64,000 nucleotides of DNA from Nonomuraea sp. NEAU-A123 (GTDB lineage Bacteria > Actinomycetota > Actinomycetes > Streptosporangiales > Streptosporangiaceae): contig NZ_JAHFZZ010000001.1 in NCBI RefSeq assembly GCF_018603905.1, positions 62,001 through 126,000 of the forward strand, given 5' to 3'. This document shows positions 19,871-29,241 of this stretch, one piece after another (the stretch's first letter is position 1; each line of letters opens with the position of its first letter). The notes below the pieces were generated by a model. That model was not told the DNA's origin. It was given only the letters and a program-made list of their open reading frames with translations, and did not search any database. The position numbers were made by a program, and so were the translations under genes.

Positions 19871-19909
19871 CACCGATCGATGTAGACATTACTCCGATCG
19901 GTGTAGACA
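19871..19909. promoter_or_regulatory. Two tandem 18-bp operator copies for the divergent TetR
   Basis: CACCGATCGATGTAGACA (19871-19888) and CTCCGATCGGTGTAGACA (19892-19909) match at 16 of 18 positions with 21-bp spacing, two helical turns. Each contains a CCGATCG dyad core. The TetR gene starts at 19947 and the reductase at 19843, so this site can control both. Confidence 0.75.
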
Positions 19910-19946
19910 GTGCAACGGCCGGTGCAACCAGGTAGCCTCGGCAGGC

Positions 19947-20573
19947 ATGACGGACAAGAAAAAGCCCAGTGGGCAGCCCGACAAACGGCGGGCGATCGTC
20001 CACGGTGCGCTGCAGCTCTTCGCCCGAGACGGCTACACCCGGGCGAGCCTGGACGCGATCGCGGCGGAGGCAGGTGTCTCTAATCGCACCATCTACAACC
20101 ACTTCACCGACAAGGCCGAGCTGTTCCAGACCGTGATTCAGGACAGCACTCGGCGAGTGGCCGACACGATGATCGACATCATCGACCGCCACCTGGCAAA
20201 GGTCGTCGACCTGGAGAACGACCTGGTCGAGTTGGGGCTCGCGTGGCTCCGGTTGCTGACCTCCGACCTCGCCCCGCACTTTGCCTTGATCCGCCAGATC
20301 AACGCCGAGATTGAGTACATTCCCCCGACTGCACTCAAGGTCTGGCAGGAGACCGGGCCCGGTCGCGTCCGTCAGGAACTGGCCGACCGGCTACGCCAGA
20401 TCGCCGGCGGCGGCCAGCTCACCTTGGCCGATCCGCTTCGCGCGGCGGGACACCTCATGCTGCTCATCTCCGCCGACAACCTCACCGACCGCACGGCCCT
20501 CCATGACGAGACCGAGCTCGCCGCCATGGTGTCCGCGGGCGTGCGTGCCTTCCTCTACGGCTACAAGAGGTGA
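19947..20573 (+). CDS. TetR/AcrR family transcriptional regulator
   Basis: A 208-residue regulator. The HTH is KRRAIVHGALQLFARDGYTRASLDAIAAEAGVSNRTIYNHFTDKAELFQTVIQDSTRRVADT, with an AcrR C-terminal-like domain. ATG 19947 is the first codon that gives a normal basic N-terminus (MTDKKKPSGQPDKRR); the frame is open further upstream only by chance. It presumably represses the divergent FMN reductase and esterase-like genes through the tandem repeats at 19871-19909. Confidence 0.92.
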   Translation: MTDKKKPSGQPDKRRAIVHGALQLFARDGYTRASLDAIAAEAGVSNRTIYNHFTDKAELFQTVIQDSTRRVADTMIDIIDRHLAKVVDLENDLVELGLAWLRLLTSDLAPHFALIRQINAEIEYIPPTALKVWQETGPGRVRQELADRLRQIAGGGQLTLADPLRAAGHLMLLISADNLTDRTALHDETELAAMVSAGVRAFLYGYKR

Positions 20574-20732
20574 CCCGCCGGTATGCGGCCGAGGACGGCC
20601 AGCTTGGATCACTGAGTGCGGCTGCCATACCGAAGATCGCTAGGCGGGCAGGTTCCATGAGGGGCCGTCGGGTCTATGCGGACAGGGAACACACGACCTC
20701 CGAGTGCGCCTGGACAGCCGACGAGAAGGTGG

Positions 20733-22073
20733 TTACTTGATCTTCCACAGCCGGGCAGTGTTGTCCCAGCTGCCGGTGGCGAGGGTTTTGCCGTCCGGGC
20801 TGAACGCCACCGAAGTGACGTTGTTGTTGTGGCCGGTGAGGGTGGCGGTGGTGTGGCCGGTGGCCACGTCCCACAGTCGGGCGGTGTAGTCGTCGTTGCC
20901 GGTGGCGAGGGTTCTGCCGTTCGGGCTGAACGCCACCGAAGAGACATCGTCGTCGCTGCCGGTGGCGAGGGTGATGTGGGGGCTGGAGTCGGCGTCCAGG
21001 AGCAGCACTGCCGCGGAGACGCCGGCGAGGGCGGCTGCCCCGAGACCACCGAAGAGAACGGTGCGGCGCCGGACCCGGCCCCCGGCGGGCGGGGACGTCA
21101 TCGCCGGCGCAGGGGCGGTCTGCTCTGGTCGCGGCGCCACCGGCTGTGCACGCAGAGGCGATGTCCGGTCTGCCGCAGGCGTGTCCGGGGTGTCGATCAC
21201 TGCTACTAGAGGGCGCCGGGTCCCCTGATGTGGCTCGTCAGGGAACTGGCGCAGCCGTTCGGCGACGGATGCGGCGTCCTGGGGTCGGTCGTGGGGTTGT
21301 TTGGCCAACAGGTCCAGCACCAGCGAGTTGAGATGGTCGGGGATCTCCGGGCGGGACGATTTCGGTGGCGCCGGGTGCCGGTCGAGGTGCTGGTACAGGA
21401 TCGCGCCGACGTTGGAGCCGGTCTCGACCCAGGTGGTCCCGGTGAGCAGTTCGTACAGGACGCAGCCGAAGGCGTACAGGTCGGTGCGGTGGTCGATCTG
21501 CCCGCCTTGGATCTGCTCGGGCGCCATGTACAGCGGGGTCCCCGCCGAAGAGCCGGTGGTGGTGATCTTCGTGGCATCGGCGAGGCGGGCGATCCCGAAG
21601 TCGCAGATCTTCACCCGGCCCTCCTCCAGCAGGAACAGGTTGGCCGGTTTGATGTCACGGTGCACCACACCACGGCGGTGGGCGGCGGCGAGCGCATCGG
21701 TGACCTGCGCGGCCAACTCCGTCACCTGCTCGATCGGCAGGCCCTTGGGACTGGAGCTGAGCAGGTGGCGCAGGTCGCGGCCGACCATCAGCTCCATCAC
21801 CAGAAACAGCCAGAGCTCGTTCTCATGCCGGTGTTCGTCGATGTCGAAGACCGTGGTGATGCCTGGATGATTCAACGTCGCGGCGACCTCGGCCTCCCGC
21901 CGAAATCGGGCCACCCCGGTCGGTTCCGCCGCGATCGTCAACGGAAGGATCTTGACCGCGACCGGATGCCGGAGCCGCAGATCGATCCCCCGCCACACCT
22001 CACCCATCCCGCCTCGGCCCAGCGGCTCCTCCAGCCGGTACCGGCCGGCCAGCTCCACCTTCCGCTGCACCAT
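20733..22073 (-). CDS. Serine/threonine protein kinase with a short WD40 tail
   Basis: The N-terminal Hanks-type kinase has GRGGMGEVWRG (P-loop), VAVKILP, catalytic HRDIKPANL, CDFGIARLAD and GTPLYMAPEQI, over about residues 10-265. A Pro-rich linker, one membrane helix (RRRTVLFGGLGAAALAGVSAAVLLL) and an extracytoplasmic tail follow. The tail holds only two full WD40 repeats plus a fragment (DDVSSVAFSPNGRTLATGNDDYTARLWDV, NNVTSVAFSPDGKTLATGSWDNTARLWKI), where a closed propeller needs about seven. GTG 22070, 5 bp after GGAGG, is an equally good start. It may sense an external signal, but with so few blades folding alone is doubtful. Confidence 0.88.
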   Translation of the reverse strand: MVQRKVELAGRYRLEEPLGRGGMGEVWRGIDLRLRHPVAVKILPLTIAAEPTGVARFRREAEVAATLNHPGITTVFDIDEHRHENELWLFLVMELMVGRDLRHLLSSSPKGLPIEQVTELAAQVTDALAAAHRRGVVHRDIKPANLFLLEEGRVKICDFGIARLADATKITTTGSSAGTPLYMAPEQIQGGQIDHRTDLYAFGCVLYELLTGTTWVETGSNVGAILYQHLDRHPAPPKSSRPEIPDHLNSLVLDLLAKQPHDRPQDAASVAERLRQFPDEPHQGTRRPLVAVIDTPDTPAADRTSPLRAQPVAPRPEQTAPAPAMTSPPAGGRVRRRTVLFGGLGAAALAGVSAAVLLLDADSSPHITLATGSDDDVSSVAFSPNGRTLATGNDDYTARLWDVATGHTTATLTGHNNNVTSVAFSPDGKTLATGSWDNTARLWKIK

Positions 22074-22783
22074 CGCCTCCAGCCCTGCCGGCACCCAAGG
22101 AAAGATCACACCACCGCTACATTCCATCAGGTATGCGCGGTTGAGGTCTCCAGGTTTCGTCTTCCGTGAGCTGAATGTGCGCTTCGCCGCAGCGAAGAGG
22201 TCCCGGTGATCAGCACTGGACGAGGATCCCCGGACCGCCTTTGGTGTGGGTAGAGGTGTGCCTGTGCGGGCGGGAGCGCGATGGCTGTGACGAGCGCATC
22301 CCACGCCTTGACTGAGCGTCGAAAGGTGCGAAAGGGGCGAAAGTCTGAAACCAAGATCCAGGCTGTGTTAAGGTCACGAACCTGCATCGAAGGGGGCCTC
22401 GATGAAGGGGTGTAAGCGTCATTGATCGATGGGCGAAGAGCCGCGAAGGGCTGCGAGATCCTCGCCCATGGCCGGGCTCAGACGGGTGATCCGACGGGAT
22501 GGCTCCGGCGATGAGGTGAGATCACCGTCACCGCGTCTGGCCGTGTGACGGCTGCCGTCGAGTGTCCTCTATGGACGATGCCCAGGCCAATCAGGTTGGG
22601 GCATCGACTCCCAGACGCAGAACGGACCTGCTCCGGGGCGGTGTGACGGCAGGTGTAACGGCAATGGCCGCGAACAGTGCCGATCTCCATCGGCGTTCGG
22701 CTGCCGAACCGAAGCCCGCATCACCAGCCGAGACAGGCCTGAATCCCTGGAGCGTGAACATTTACCGAAGAGGATCACGAATC
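22074..22783. other. Long interval between the WD40 kinase and the serine hydrolase
   Basis: About 700 bp. No independent gene is supported; the frames here are short or lack normal codon structure. An inverted repeat (GGTGATC at 22485-22491 and GATCACC at 22520-22526, with flanking GAC/GTC) and a GATGCCC/GGGCATC pair near 22577-22603 are the only visible structures. The serine hydrolase frame is open from 22562 but the first 74 codons look non-coding. Confidence 0.45.
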
Positions 22784-24214
22784 TTGCCCATCTTCCGCAC
22801 CAGAACGAGTCGTCGTGCTGTGGCCGCGCTGTCCGCCGCCTCGGTGCTGTTATGCGCCGCGACACCGCCCGCCCAGGCCACCGATACCGGCGAAGTGGCC
22901 GCCTTCCTGCAGGAGGCCATGAACGAACTGCGCTTCGAGCAGGTCCTCGACCTGGCGCCGCCGACATCCCCGCAGGCTCGGACGCTTGCTGATGTGGTCG
23001 ACAAGGACGCGAAGACGGCTGCCGACTACGCTCGGCTGTTCGCCGCCGCCGACCCGAAGCCCATCGTCCAGCAGCCGCAACTCGACGTGACCGTACTGGA
23101 ACTCGACCGGCGGGGCCGGCCGGTGTCGTCCGGCACGGTCCTGATGAGTCCGCAATATCCGCGCGGGATCGCCGTGCCGGTGGACCAGAACTTCCACACC
23201 GACCAGGTGCGATATCGGCAGTGGGACGACGCGGGATGGTACGCCAACCAGGGCAAGGGCACCATCGACATCGTGCCGGGCCGGGAGAACGCGCCCATCG
23301 ACTTCATGCTCCCCTATCCGGCCTCCGTCCTGAAGCTGATGGTCACCTTCGGGGTGCTGCGCCTGGTGGACAAGGGCGAGATCAAGCTTGACGACACCTA
23401 CGCCTACCAGCCCACAACGCTCAGTTCGCTGTGCGGCGGGCCGACGAGCAACACCATCGGCGCCTATATGGACGCCTCGATCACCTCCTCCTCCAACGCC
23501 GCGTCCTGTGCGTTGGTGAAGCTGCTACACGACCGCGGTGCGGTGGACGAGCTCAATCAGACCTTCCAGGACCTGGGCCTGGAGACCATGCAGTTGAAGA
23601 ACACCAACCCGGCCAACGGCGGACGCTGGTCCAACCCGGTCACGATGAGCTCGCTGGACACGGCCAAGCTGCTCGCGCTGGTCAATGGCGTACATGGCAC
23701 AGCGTGGACCGCCCCCAACGGCTCGCCCGTCACCGGCGAAGTGCTGAGCTCCGCGTCCCGCCAGGTGTTCAAGAAGCTGCTCGACGAGCAGGGCTTCAAC
23801 GACATGCTCTCCACCGCCAACCGGTGCGGCAGCACCTACCCGGCTGCGGGCATCCCGCAGCGGGTGGCCTCGCGGTGGGTGGCCGCCGACGGCACGGTGA
23901 CGGTCGAGGGTAACAAGTTCGGCCAGGACGTCCGGCCCTGCAACCAGCAGGCGCAGGTCACGTTCGGGCACAAGACCGGATGGGTCGGCAACTCGGGAGC
24001 TGACGCGGGGATCGTCAGGTCCCTGCCGGGCAAGGCGGGCCGCCACTACGTCGTCGTAGCCTTCACCAACCTCGGCACCCAGTACGTCGACGCCAACCGG
24101 CCGGCCACCGAGCCCGGTATCTACCCTGTTGCCTTTACCGAGAAGCTGGCCCAGCTGGGTTCGGCGATCGACCGGTACGAGGCCGCCTGGTATGCCCGGC
24201 GCAACGTGAACTGA
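22784..24214 (+). CDS. Secreted serine hydrolase (class A beta-lactamase/PBP-like fold)
   Basis: A secreted penicillin-interacting-fold hydrolase. Starting at TTG 22784 (AGAGGA 9 bp upstream) gives a classical signal peptide (RTRTSRR, then AVAALSAASVLLCAATPPAQA, cleavage after AQA). The three active-site motifs are present: SxxK as PASVLKLM, SxN as SSSNAAS, and KTG as GHKTGWVGNSGADAGIV. The body also has PYPASVLKLMVTFGVLRLVDKGEI. It is about 476 residues, longer than a plain beta-lactamase because of an N-terminal domain of about 160 residues. It could be a beta-lactamase, a DD-peptidase or an esterase. The frame is open upstream to 22562 without a signal peptide, so I reject that start. Confidence 0.8.
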   Translation: MPIFRTRTSRRAVAALSAASVLLCAATPPAQATDTGEVAAFLQEAMNELRFEQVLDLAPPTSPQARTLADVVDKDAKTAADYARLFAAADPKPIVQQPQLDVTVLELDRRGRPVSSGTVLMSPQYPRGIAVPVDQNFHTDQVRYRQWDDAGWYANQGKGTIDIVPGRENAPIDFMLPYPASVLKLMVTFGVLRLVDKGEIKLDDTYAYQPTTLSSLCGGPTSNTIGAYMDASITSSSNAASCALVKLLHDRGAVDELNQTFQDLGLETMQLKNTNPANGGRWSNPVTMSSLDTAKLLALVNGVHGTAWTAPNGSPVTGEVLSSASRQVFKKLLDEQGFNDMLSTANRCGSTYPAAGIPQRVASRWVAADGTVTVEGNKFGQDVRPCNQQAQVTFGHKTGWVGNSGADAGIVRSLPGKAGRHYVVVAFTNLGTQYVDANRPATEPGIYPVAFTEKLAQLGSAIDRYEAAWYARRNVN

Positions 24215-24282
24215 TCATCCGCATGGCGGGCTGTGCAAACGCGAATCGTCGCCCCATGCGGCTTCGATCCGGTTGTTGACCC

Positions 24283-24316
24283 TCGCGACGGCGCCGGACT
24301 GCCGGCGCCGTCGCGA
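24283..24316. terminator. Bidirectional hairpin terminator, 15-bp perfect stem
   Basis: TCGCGACGGCGCCGG / CCGGCGCCGTCGCGA with a 4-nt loop between the convergent serine hydrolase and TetR genes. Confidence 0.8.
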
Positions 24317-24368
24317 CCGCCCTGCTCCGCTGGGATCTGATGGCCTGTCCACCGGGCGCCCATACGAC

Positions 24369-24959
24369 CTAACTACCCTCAGGAGTGGGGACGTGCTGGT
24401 CGATGAGGATGCGCGCGGCGGCGATGGATTGGGCGGCGGGGCCGGAGGGGCCGAGTGTGGCCGCGTTGGCGTAGAGGCCGGAGATGATGAGCATCAGCAT
24501 GTCGGCCAGGGCTTTGGGATCGGTGGCGCGGGCCGAGGTGGCCAGGGCGCACAGCAGCTCGCGTAGCCGGTCGAGGTGGGCGACGGCCTCCCGGCGGCCG
24601 GGGTGGCCGGGGTCGCGGAACTCCGCCGAGGTGTTGTAGAAGGTGCACCCGTGGGCGTCGGAGCCCTGGGTGCTCTCCTGGGCCTGCTCCACGATGGCCA
24701 GGAGAGCGCGGGCGGGGTCGCCCTCGTGCCGGGCGATCGCGCTGCCGATCTGTGCCCAGGCATGGTCATGCAGCTCACCCACCCAGGCCTTCACCAGCTC
24801 GTCCTTGCTGGTGAACTCGCGGTAGAGCGCGCTCTTGCCGAGCCCCGTCTCCTCGACGACCTGCTGCATGCCCACGGCTCGCGCGCCCTGCTCGCGGAAC
24901 AGGCGGGCGGCCGTCTGGAGGATGCGCCGGCGGGTGCCGGGAACCGGTGTGCGCGTCAC
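24369..24959 (-). CDS. TetR family transcriptional regulator
   Basis: A 196-residue regulator. The HTH is TRRRILQTAARLFREQGARAVGMQQVVEETGLGKSALYREFTSKDELVKAWVGEL, and the C-terminal domain includes HGCTFYNTSAEFRDPGHPGRREAV. GTG 24959 is used because GAAGGGA lies upstream and family-like sequence starts immediately. It is divergent from an MFS gene (now a pseudogene) and the ohr gene; two adjacent palindromes at 25026-25053 are its likely operators. Confidence 0.9.
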   Translation of the reverse strand: MTRTPVPGTRRRILQTAARLFREQGARAVGMQQVVEETGLGKSALYREFTSKDELVKAWVGELHDHAWAQIGSAIARHEGDPARALLAIVEQAQESTQGSDAHGCTFYNTSAEFRDPGHPGRREAVAHLDRLRELLCALATSARATDPKALADMLMLIISGLYANAATLGPSGPAAQSIAAARILIDQHVPTPEGS

Positions 24960-25025
24960 CGTCGGGTCCCTTCGCGAGGAGTTCAGGAATCTTCGTTGAC
25001 AGCGTAGCGCGCTACCCCCAAGATG

Positions 25026-25053
25026 GGACCGATCGGTCCGGACTGATTGGTCC
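25026..25053. promoter_or_regulatory. Tandem TetR operators GGACCGATCGGTCC and GGACTGATTGGTCC
   Basis: A perfect 14-bp palindrome (25026-25039) followed directly by a 12/14 copy (25040-25053). It lies between the TetR gene and the MFS remnant start at 25079. Confidence 0.8.
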
Positions 25054-25078
25054 GTTATGAAATGGGGCGTGTTCTTAT

Positions 25079-25656
25079 ATGACCGAGACTGCGGCCGGCA
25101 TCCGGAGCGGGAATGCCGGTCTGCTGCTCGCGGTGATGTCCGCCGTACAGTTCCTGGACGCGAGGGCACGCTGGGCTGGTCACCGCTACAGACGGCGCTG
25201 TCCTTCCTGCTCGGCGGCCTGCTCACCGGCACCACCGCCAGATACTGGGCGGCGGCGGTGACCAGGTTCGGCGCCTGGCCGGTCGCCACCGCCGGGCTGT
25301 TCCTGCTCGCCGCCGGCTACGCGGTCTGGGCCGTGCTGATCGGCCGAGCCGAACCGCTGGCGGTCCTGCTCATCCAGCAAGTGCTGGGCGGAGTCGGGTT
25401 CCCCGCCGCCTACTCGGCGCTCAACATCGCCGCCGTGGCGGGCGCGGGACAAGAGGAGCAGGGCCTGGCGTCGGGCCTGTTCAACGCCAGCGCCCAACTC
25501 GGTACCAGCCTGATCACCGCCGTCACCGCCACCATGCTCGTCGCCCATGGCGGCGCGATGGTGGGCGGCTATCGGGCCGGCCTCTGGACAGTCGTCGCCG
25601 TGTCCCTGGCCATCACACTGCTGTCGGCCCTGGGCACGAGAACTCCACCACCATGA
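25079..25656 (+). pseudogene. MFS drug-efflux transporter with large internal deletion
   Basis: The first 28 codons from 25079 (MTETAAGIRSGNAGLLLAVMSAVQFLDA) are a normal DHA2-type MFS start. At about 25160 the sequence jumps, out of frame, to the C-terminal half (GTLGWSPLQTALSFLLGGLLTGTTARY...), which continues to 25656 in the frame that opens at 25057. Roughly half of a normal 450-500-residue transporter, including helices 1-6 and the QFLDALD motif continuation, is missing. The remaining C-terminal part has four to five membrane helices. Not expected to transport. Promoter and operators are intact and still serve ohr. Confidence 0.82.
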
Positions 25657-25667
25657 AGGGAAATACC

Positions 25668-26078
<411 letters not shown>

Positions 26079-26085
26079 CGAGTAC

Positions 26086-26122
26086 GACGCCCACCCCAAC
26101 ACGCATGCTCGGGGTGGGCGTC
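26086..26122. terminator. Bidirectional hairpin terminator, 12-bp perfect stem
   Basis: GACGCCCACCCC / GGGGTGGGCGTC with a 13-nt loop, then TTC, between the convergent ohr and protease genes. Confidence 0.75.
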
Positions 26123-26148
26123 TTCGGTGCTTCAGCTTGCGCAGACGG

Positions 26149-27429
26149 TTACCAGACCTGCAGCTTGGCGCCGAATTCCAGGTCCACGTCCCAGACGCGG
26201 GAGAACACGATCACCGATCCGCCGTCATGGCCTCCGCAGTACACCTTCTTGCTAACGGCCGAGGTGATGCCCTGGGCCGCGACCTCGTCGAACCAGTTGG
26301 TGTACGAGTAGACCGGGCCCCCGCTGTCACCGTGCGCGACGGCGCAGCCGCCTACGACGCTTTTGGCGCGGACCATGTGCTTGACGTACTGGCCGTTGGT
26401 GTAGGTGCCGCTCCAGCCGGTTTCGGTCACCTTGATGAGGCAGTTCTCGCCCAGGGTGGCCCCGGAGTTGCAGACGAAGTTGCCGACGTACGCCTTCCAC
26501 AGCGCCACCACCTTGTTGCTGGTGGAGGCGGTGTTGCTGCCGTCGAAGACGTTGGCGGTCGCGTCGCCGAGCACGATCGCGGCGTCACGTTTGGCGATGC
26601 GCCAGGACAGCTCGCCCATGTAGTTCGCCGGGTTGCCGACGCCGCCGCCGTCGTAGAACTGGTCCCAGACATTGCCGCAGTGCGCGGCGGTGAGGAACCC
26701 GGGCGTGCCGTACTTGTCGCGGACCGCGAAGCCCGAACTGCAGCCCGCCCCCGACTGCTGGTTCCAGGTCCGGCCGCCCGCGTAGTAGCTGGGCACGTCG
26801 TCCTGCCTGCTGTAGGCAGGACTGAATTGTTCTCCCCTTTCCAGTGTGATGGGCGCGGTCGTGCCGCTGGGCCGCTGCAGTTGCTGTGGGTCGGTGTCCT
26901 CCCCGGCGACCGAGAGCCGGATGCCGCTGCCGTCCGGCTGCGGCGCCGCGCCGCTCGCCTGGCCGGCCTCGGCCCACTTCTCGGCCTCCTGCAGGAGCTG
27001 CGCGTTGGTGTAGGCGGCCGGCAGTACGGCTACCGGAGCCGTCTGCCGTCCCTGGTCGATCGTGGTCTGTACGGCCGGTGGCACCGTGCCCCGCCAGTAC
27101 AGGCGTACCTCGTGGTTCTCCGGAGCGACGACGATTCCCCCGAACCCTTCGGCGCTCTCGGCCGACTCGGTGATGCGGTCGGCCACCCCGTTCAGCCGAG
27201 TCTGCTCCGAGAACAGCGCCTTCCAGTCGGCGAACCCGCCGGGCACCGCCCCGCGCGGGCCGGTCTCGTCCCTGATCGGCGTCTTGCCGCCCGGGTCGTC
27301 GGTGGCCTGCGCCGTGTGGCCAGGGTCGTCGATGGCGGTGTGCGCTGTGGCGGCCCCCGTGCCCAGAAAGGGCAGCAGCGCACAGGCGGTCCCCAGGACT
27401 GTCAGGCGTAAGCGGACGTTTTTGTGCAT
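26149..27429 (-). CDS. Secreted trypsin-like serine protease (S1 family)
   Basis: A 426-residue secreted protease. The signal peptide is MHKNVRLRLTVLGTACALLPFLGTGAATAHT; a pro-region of about 190 residues (WKALFSEQTRLNGVADRITES...) precedes the catalytic domain. The triad is visible as TAAHCG (His), DAAIV (Asp) and HGDSGGPV (Ser), with several Cys for disulphides (GAGCSSGF, AAHC, NFVCNSG, ENCLIK, GGCAVAHG, KVYCGG). It resembles streptogrisin-like enzymes. Such proteases are exported, self-processed and used for nutrient scavenging or development. Confidence 0.9.
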   Translation of the reverse strand: MHKNVRLRLTVLGTACALLPFLGTGAATAHTAIDDPGHTAQATDDPGGKTPIRDETGPRGAVPGGFADWKALFSEQTRLNGVADRITESAESAEGFGGIVVAPENHEVRLYWRGTVPPAVQTTIDQGRQTAPVAVLPAAYTNAQLLQEAEKWAEAGQASGAAPQPDGSGIRLSVAGEDTDPQQLQRPSGTTAPITLERGEQFSPAYSRQDDVPSYYAGGRTWNQQSGAGCSSGFAVRDKYGTPGFLTAAHCGNVWDQFYDGGGVGNPANYMGELSWRIAKRDAAIVLGDATANVFDGSNTASTSNKVVALWKAYVGNFVCNSGATLGENCLIKVTETGWSGTYTNGQYVKHMVRAKSVVGGCAVAHGDSGGPVYSYTNWFDEVAAQGITSAVSKKVYCGGHDGGSVIVFSRVWDVDLEFGAKLQVW

Positions 27430-27821
27430 GAGTTATAACCCCCGTGTTTGGCAATTGCGGGAGTTATCACAGCATGTGAAGAGCGTCGCCTTCCGCGGCC
27501 AATTACGCGCACGGTCTGTGCCCCTGGACCTTGCGCCTACGTGGTCAGCCAGCGACGCCAGCCGCCGTGGAGTGCGGTGAACGCGATCGGCTGTTGATCG
27601 AGCGCGAGGATGTTGGTGGTGGTGGTGTGCGCCGGTGGCTGCTCTGGAAGGCGCGGCGCACCGAGCAGGTTGGGTTGCCGCCTGGCCGGGGCGGCCTCGC
27701 GCGGTTGCGGGCCGTTGGTCGATGCGAGAGAGCGTAGTGGGATATTCCATGTGTTTCTCGTCAACCTGGGGTGGGGCTCAGGGAGTGTCAGGGGTGGCTT
27801 TCACCGACGAGAGGAGACCGG
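27430..27821. other. Divergent region between the protease and the SigE-family sigma gene
   Basis: About 390 bp. Short frames exist on both strands but none has a ribosome site plus recognisable protein. The last 60 bp contain CAACCT followed about 20 bp later by GAGTGTC, which resembles an ECF-type promoter and might allow autoregulation of the sigma gene; this is weak. Confidence 0.4.
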
Positions 27822-28343
27822 GTGGACGCGGATTTCGTGGACTTCGTCCGGCACCGGGGAGACCACCATCTGAGAACGGCGGTCCTGCTCACCGGGGATT
27901 GGCACACGGCTGAGGATCTGGTGCAGTCCTGCCTCGGCAAGTTGTACCGCGTGTGGCATCGGCTGGACACCCGCAGTGAGCCCGACGCGTACCTGCGCCG
28001 CATCCTGGTCAACACCTATCGATCATGGTGGCGGGCCCGGTGGCGCCGTGAGATCCCGCGCGCCGAGCTGCCCGATCTGCCCAGTTCCGCGGACTTGGCT
28101 GAGGCCCGGGCGGTGGCGGAAGACGTTCGGAAGGCGCTGGCGAAGCTGCCGGTCAGGCAGCGGACCGCGTTAGTGCTGCGGTTCTTCGCGGACCTGCCCG
28201 AAACGGAGGTCGCCGATCTGATGGGCTGCTCGGCGGGGACGGTCAAAACCCATACGCATCGCGGTCTGCAAGCGATGCGGCGGCTGATCTCGTCCGACAC
28301 GGTGGTCAACCGAAACGAGGCGGAGGGGAGTGGGATCCGGTGA
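27822..28343 (+). CDS. SigE-family (SACE) ECF sigma factor
   Basis: A 173-residue ECF factor of the actinobacterial SigE family. Region 2 is FVDFVRHRGDHHLRTAVLLTGDWHTAEDLVQSCLGKLYRVWHRL...EPDAYLRRILVNTYRSWWRARWRREIP, and region 4 is LAKLPVRQRTALVLRFFADLPETEVADLMGCSAGTVKTHTHRGLQAMRRL. GTG 27822 follows GAGGAG. Its stop overlaps or adjoins the next gene, which encodes a single-span membrane protein likely to be its partner. Confidence 0.92.
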   Translation: MDADFVDFVRHRGDHHLRTAVLLTGDWHTAEDLVQSCLGKLYRVWHRLDTRSEPDAYLRRILVNTYRSWWRARWRREIPRAELPDLPSSADLAEARAVAEDVRKALAKLPVRQRTALVLRFFADLPETEVADLMGCSAGTVKTHTHRGLQAMRRLISSDTVVNRNEAEGSGIR

Positions 28344-28366
28344 GACGCCAACACGAGGAGCCGTTC

Positions 28367-29161
28367 ATGAACGAGAAAGAACTCCGCGCCCTGCTCGTCA
28401 AAGCCACCGAGGATCGGCCCGCGGGCATCGACCTCATGCCGACGTTGCCGAAGCGCAGGCCGGCTCGGGTTCTGGTCCCGATTGCCACGCTGGCCGCCGC
28501 GGCCTTGCTGGGGATGTTCGTGCTGGTACTGCCGCCAAGCCAGTCTTCGGCGCAGGCCCAGGTGGCCGCCGCCGTCGAGAACACCGGCCAGGAGAGCTAC
28601 CGTCTGCACTGCGTCAGCGGCGCCAAGACCTTCGACGGCGCCTTCGACCCCGTTCAGCGGGTGGGCGTCATCACGAGGCTCGGGGACGGGGCCGAGACCC
28701 GGTTCGTCGGCGACCTGATGTACAACCGGGAGCCGGGCGAGGCGAAGTGGATGGTCTCGCCGCGCGTCGACGAGGAGTTGAAGAGCGCGCCGGCGGTCGT
28801 GGGCCTGGTCAAGCTCGCTCCGCTGGATCCTCAGGCGGCTCTGCAGCGGCTCCGTTCGGCCACTGACATCAGTGAGAGCGGCTCCGCCTCCGGCCAGGGC
28901 TGGACGGGCCGGCGGTTCACGTTCTCGCTGGGGGACCCGGGCCGCGCCACCAAGGACCTCACCGGGTCAGTGGACGTGGACGAGCAGGGACGGGTCCGGC
29001 GTCTGGAGTTCGTCTTCGGCGACACCGGTCACCGCAACGTCATGGACTTCATCGACTTCGGTACCCCGGTGAAGGTCACGGCCCCGCCCGCCGACCAAGT
29101 GGAGCCGCTGCCGACCGACCAGCAGATCGACAAGTCGAAGCCGACCGTCGAGCACTCCTGA
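28367..29161 (+). CDS. Membrane-anchored partner protein of the SigE-family sigma factor
   Basis: A 264-residue protein with a cytoplasmic N-terminus of about 35 residues (MNEKELRALLVKATEDRPAGIDLMPTLPKRR), one membrane helix (VLVPIATLAAAALLGMFVLVLP) and an extracytoplasmic domain of LolA/DUF4367-like appearance (YRLHCVSGAKTFDGAFDPVQRVGVITRLGDGAETRFVGDLMYNREPG). ATG 28367 has GAGGAG 6 bp upstream; GTG 28340, overlapping the sigma stop (GTGA), is an alternative. Coupling suggests an anti-sigma or accessory role; no zinc-binding anti-sigma motif is seen. Confidence 0.78.
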   Translation: MNEKELRALLVKATEDRPAGIDLMPTLPKRRPARVLVPIATLAAAALLGMFVLVLPPSQSSAQAQVAAAVENTGQESYRLHCVSGAKTFDGAFDPVQRVGVITRLGDGAETRFVGDLMYNREPGEAKWMVSPRVDEELKSAPAVVGLVKLAPLDPQAALQRLRSATDISESGSASGQGWTGRRFTFSLGDPGRATKDLTGSVDVDEQGRVRRLEFVFGDTGHRNVMDFIDFGTPVKVTAPPADQVEPLPTDQQIDKSKPTVEHS

Positions 29162-29182
29162 CCAACCATCCAGCACCCTCAA

Positions 29183-29229
29183 CCGTGTGCCTGGGCCGGA
29201 GCGAATGTGGCTCCAGCCCAGGCACACGG
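29183..29229. terminator. Bidirectional hairpin terminator, 14-bp perfect outer stem
   Basis: CCGTGTGCCTGGGC (29183-29196) pairs with GCCCAGGCACACGG (29216-29229); an inner GGAGC/GCTCC stem continues it after one mismatch. It lies between the convergent sigma-partner and LacI genes. Confidence 0.82.
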
Positions 29230-29241
29230 CGTCCATGGCGA

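Noticed and set aside
25026..25053. GGACCGATCGGTCC copies as a terminator
   Set aside because: They lie between divergent starts, there is no U tract, and the two 14-bp copies fit operator pairs better.
27430..27821. Short frames on both strands between the protease and the sigma gene
   Set aside because: No ribosome site, no family resemblance, composition typical of non-coding GC-rich DNA.
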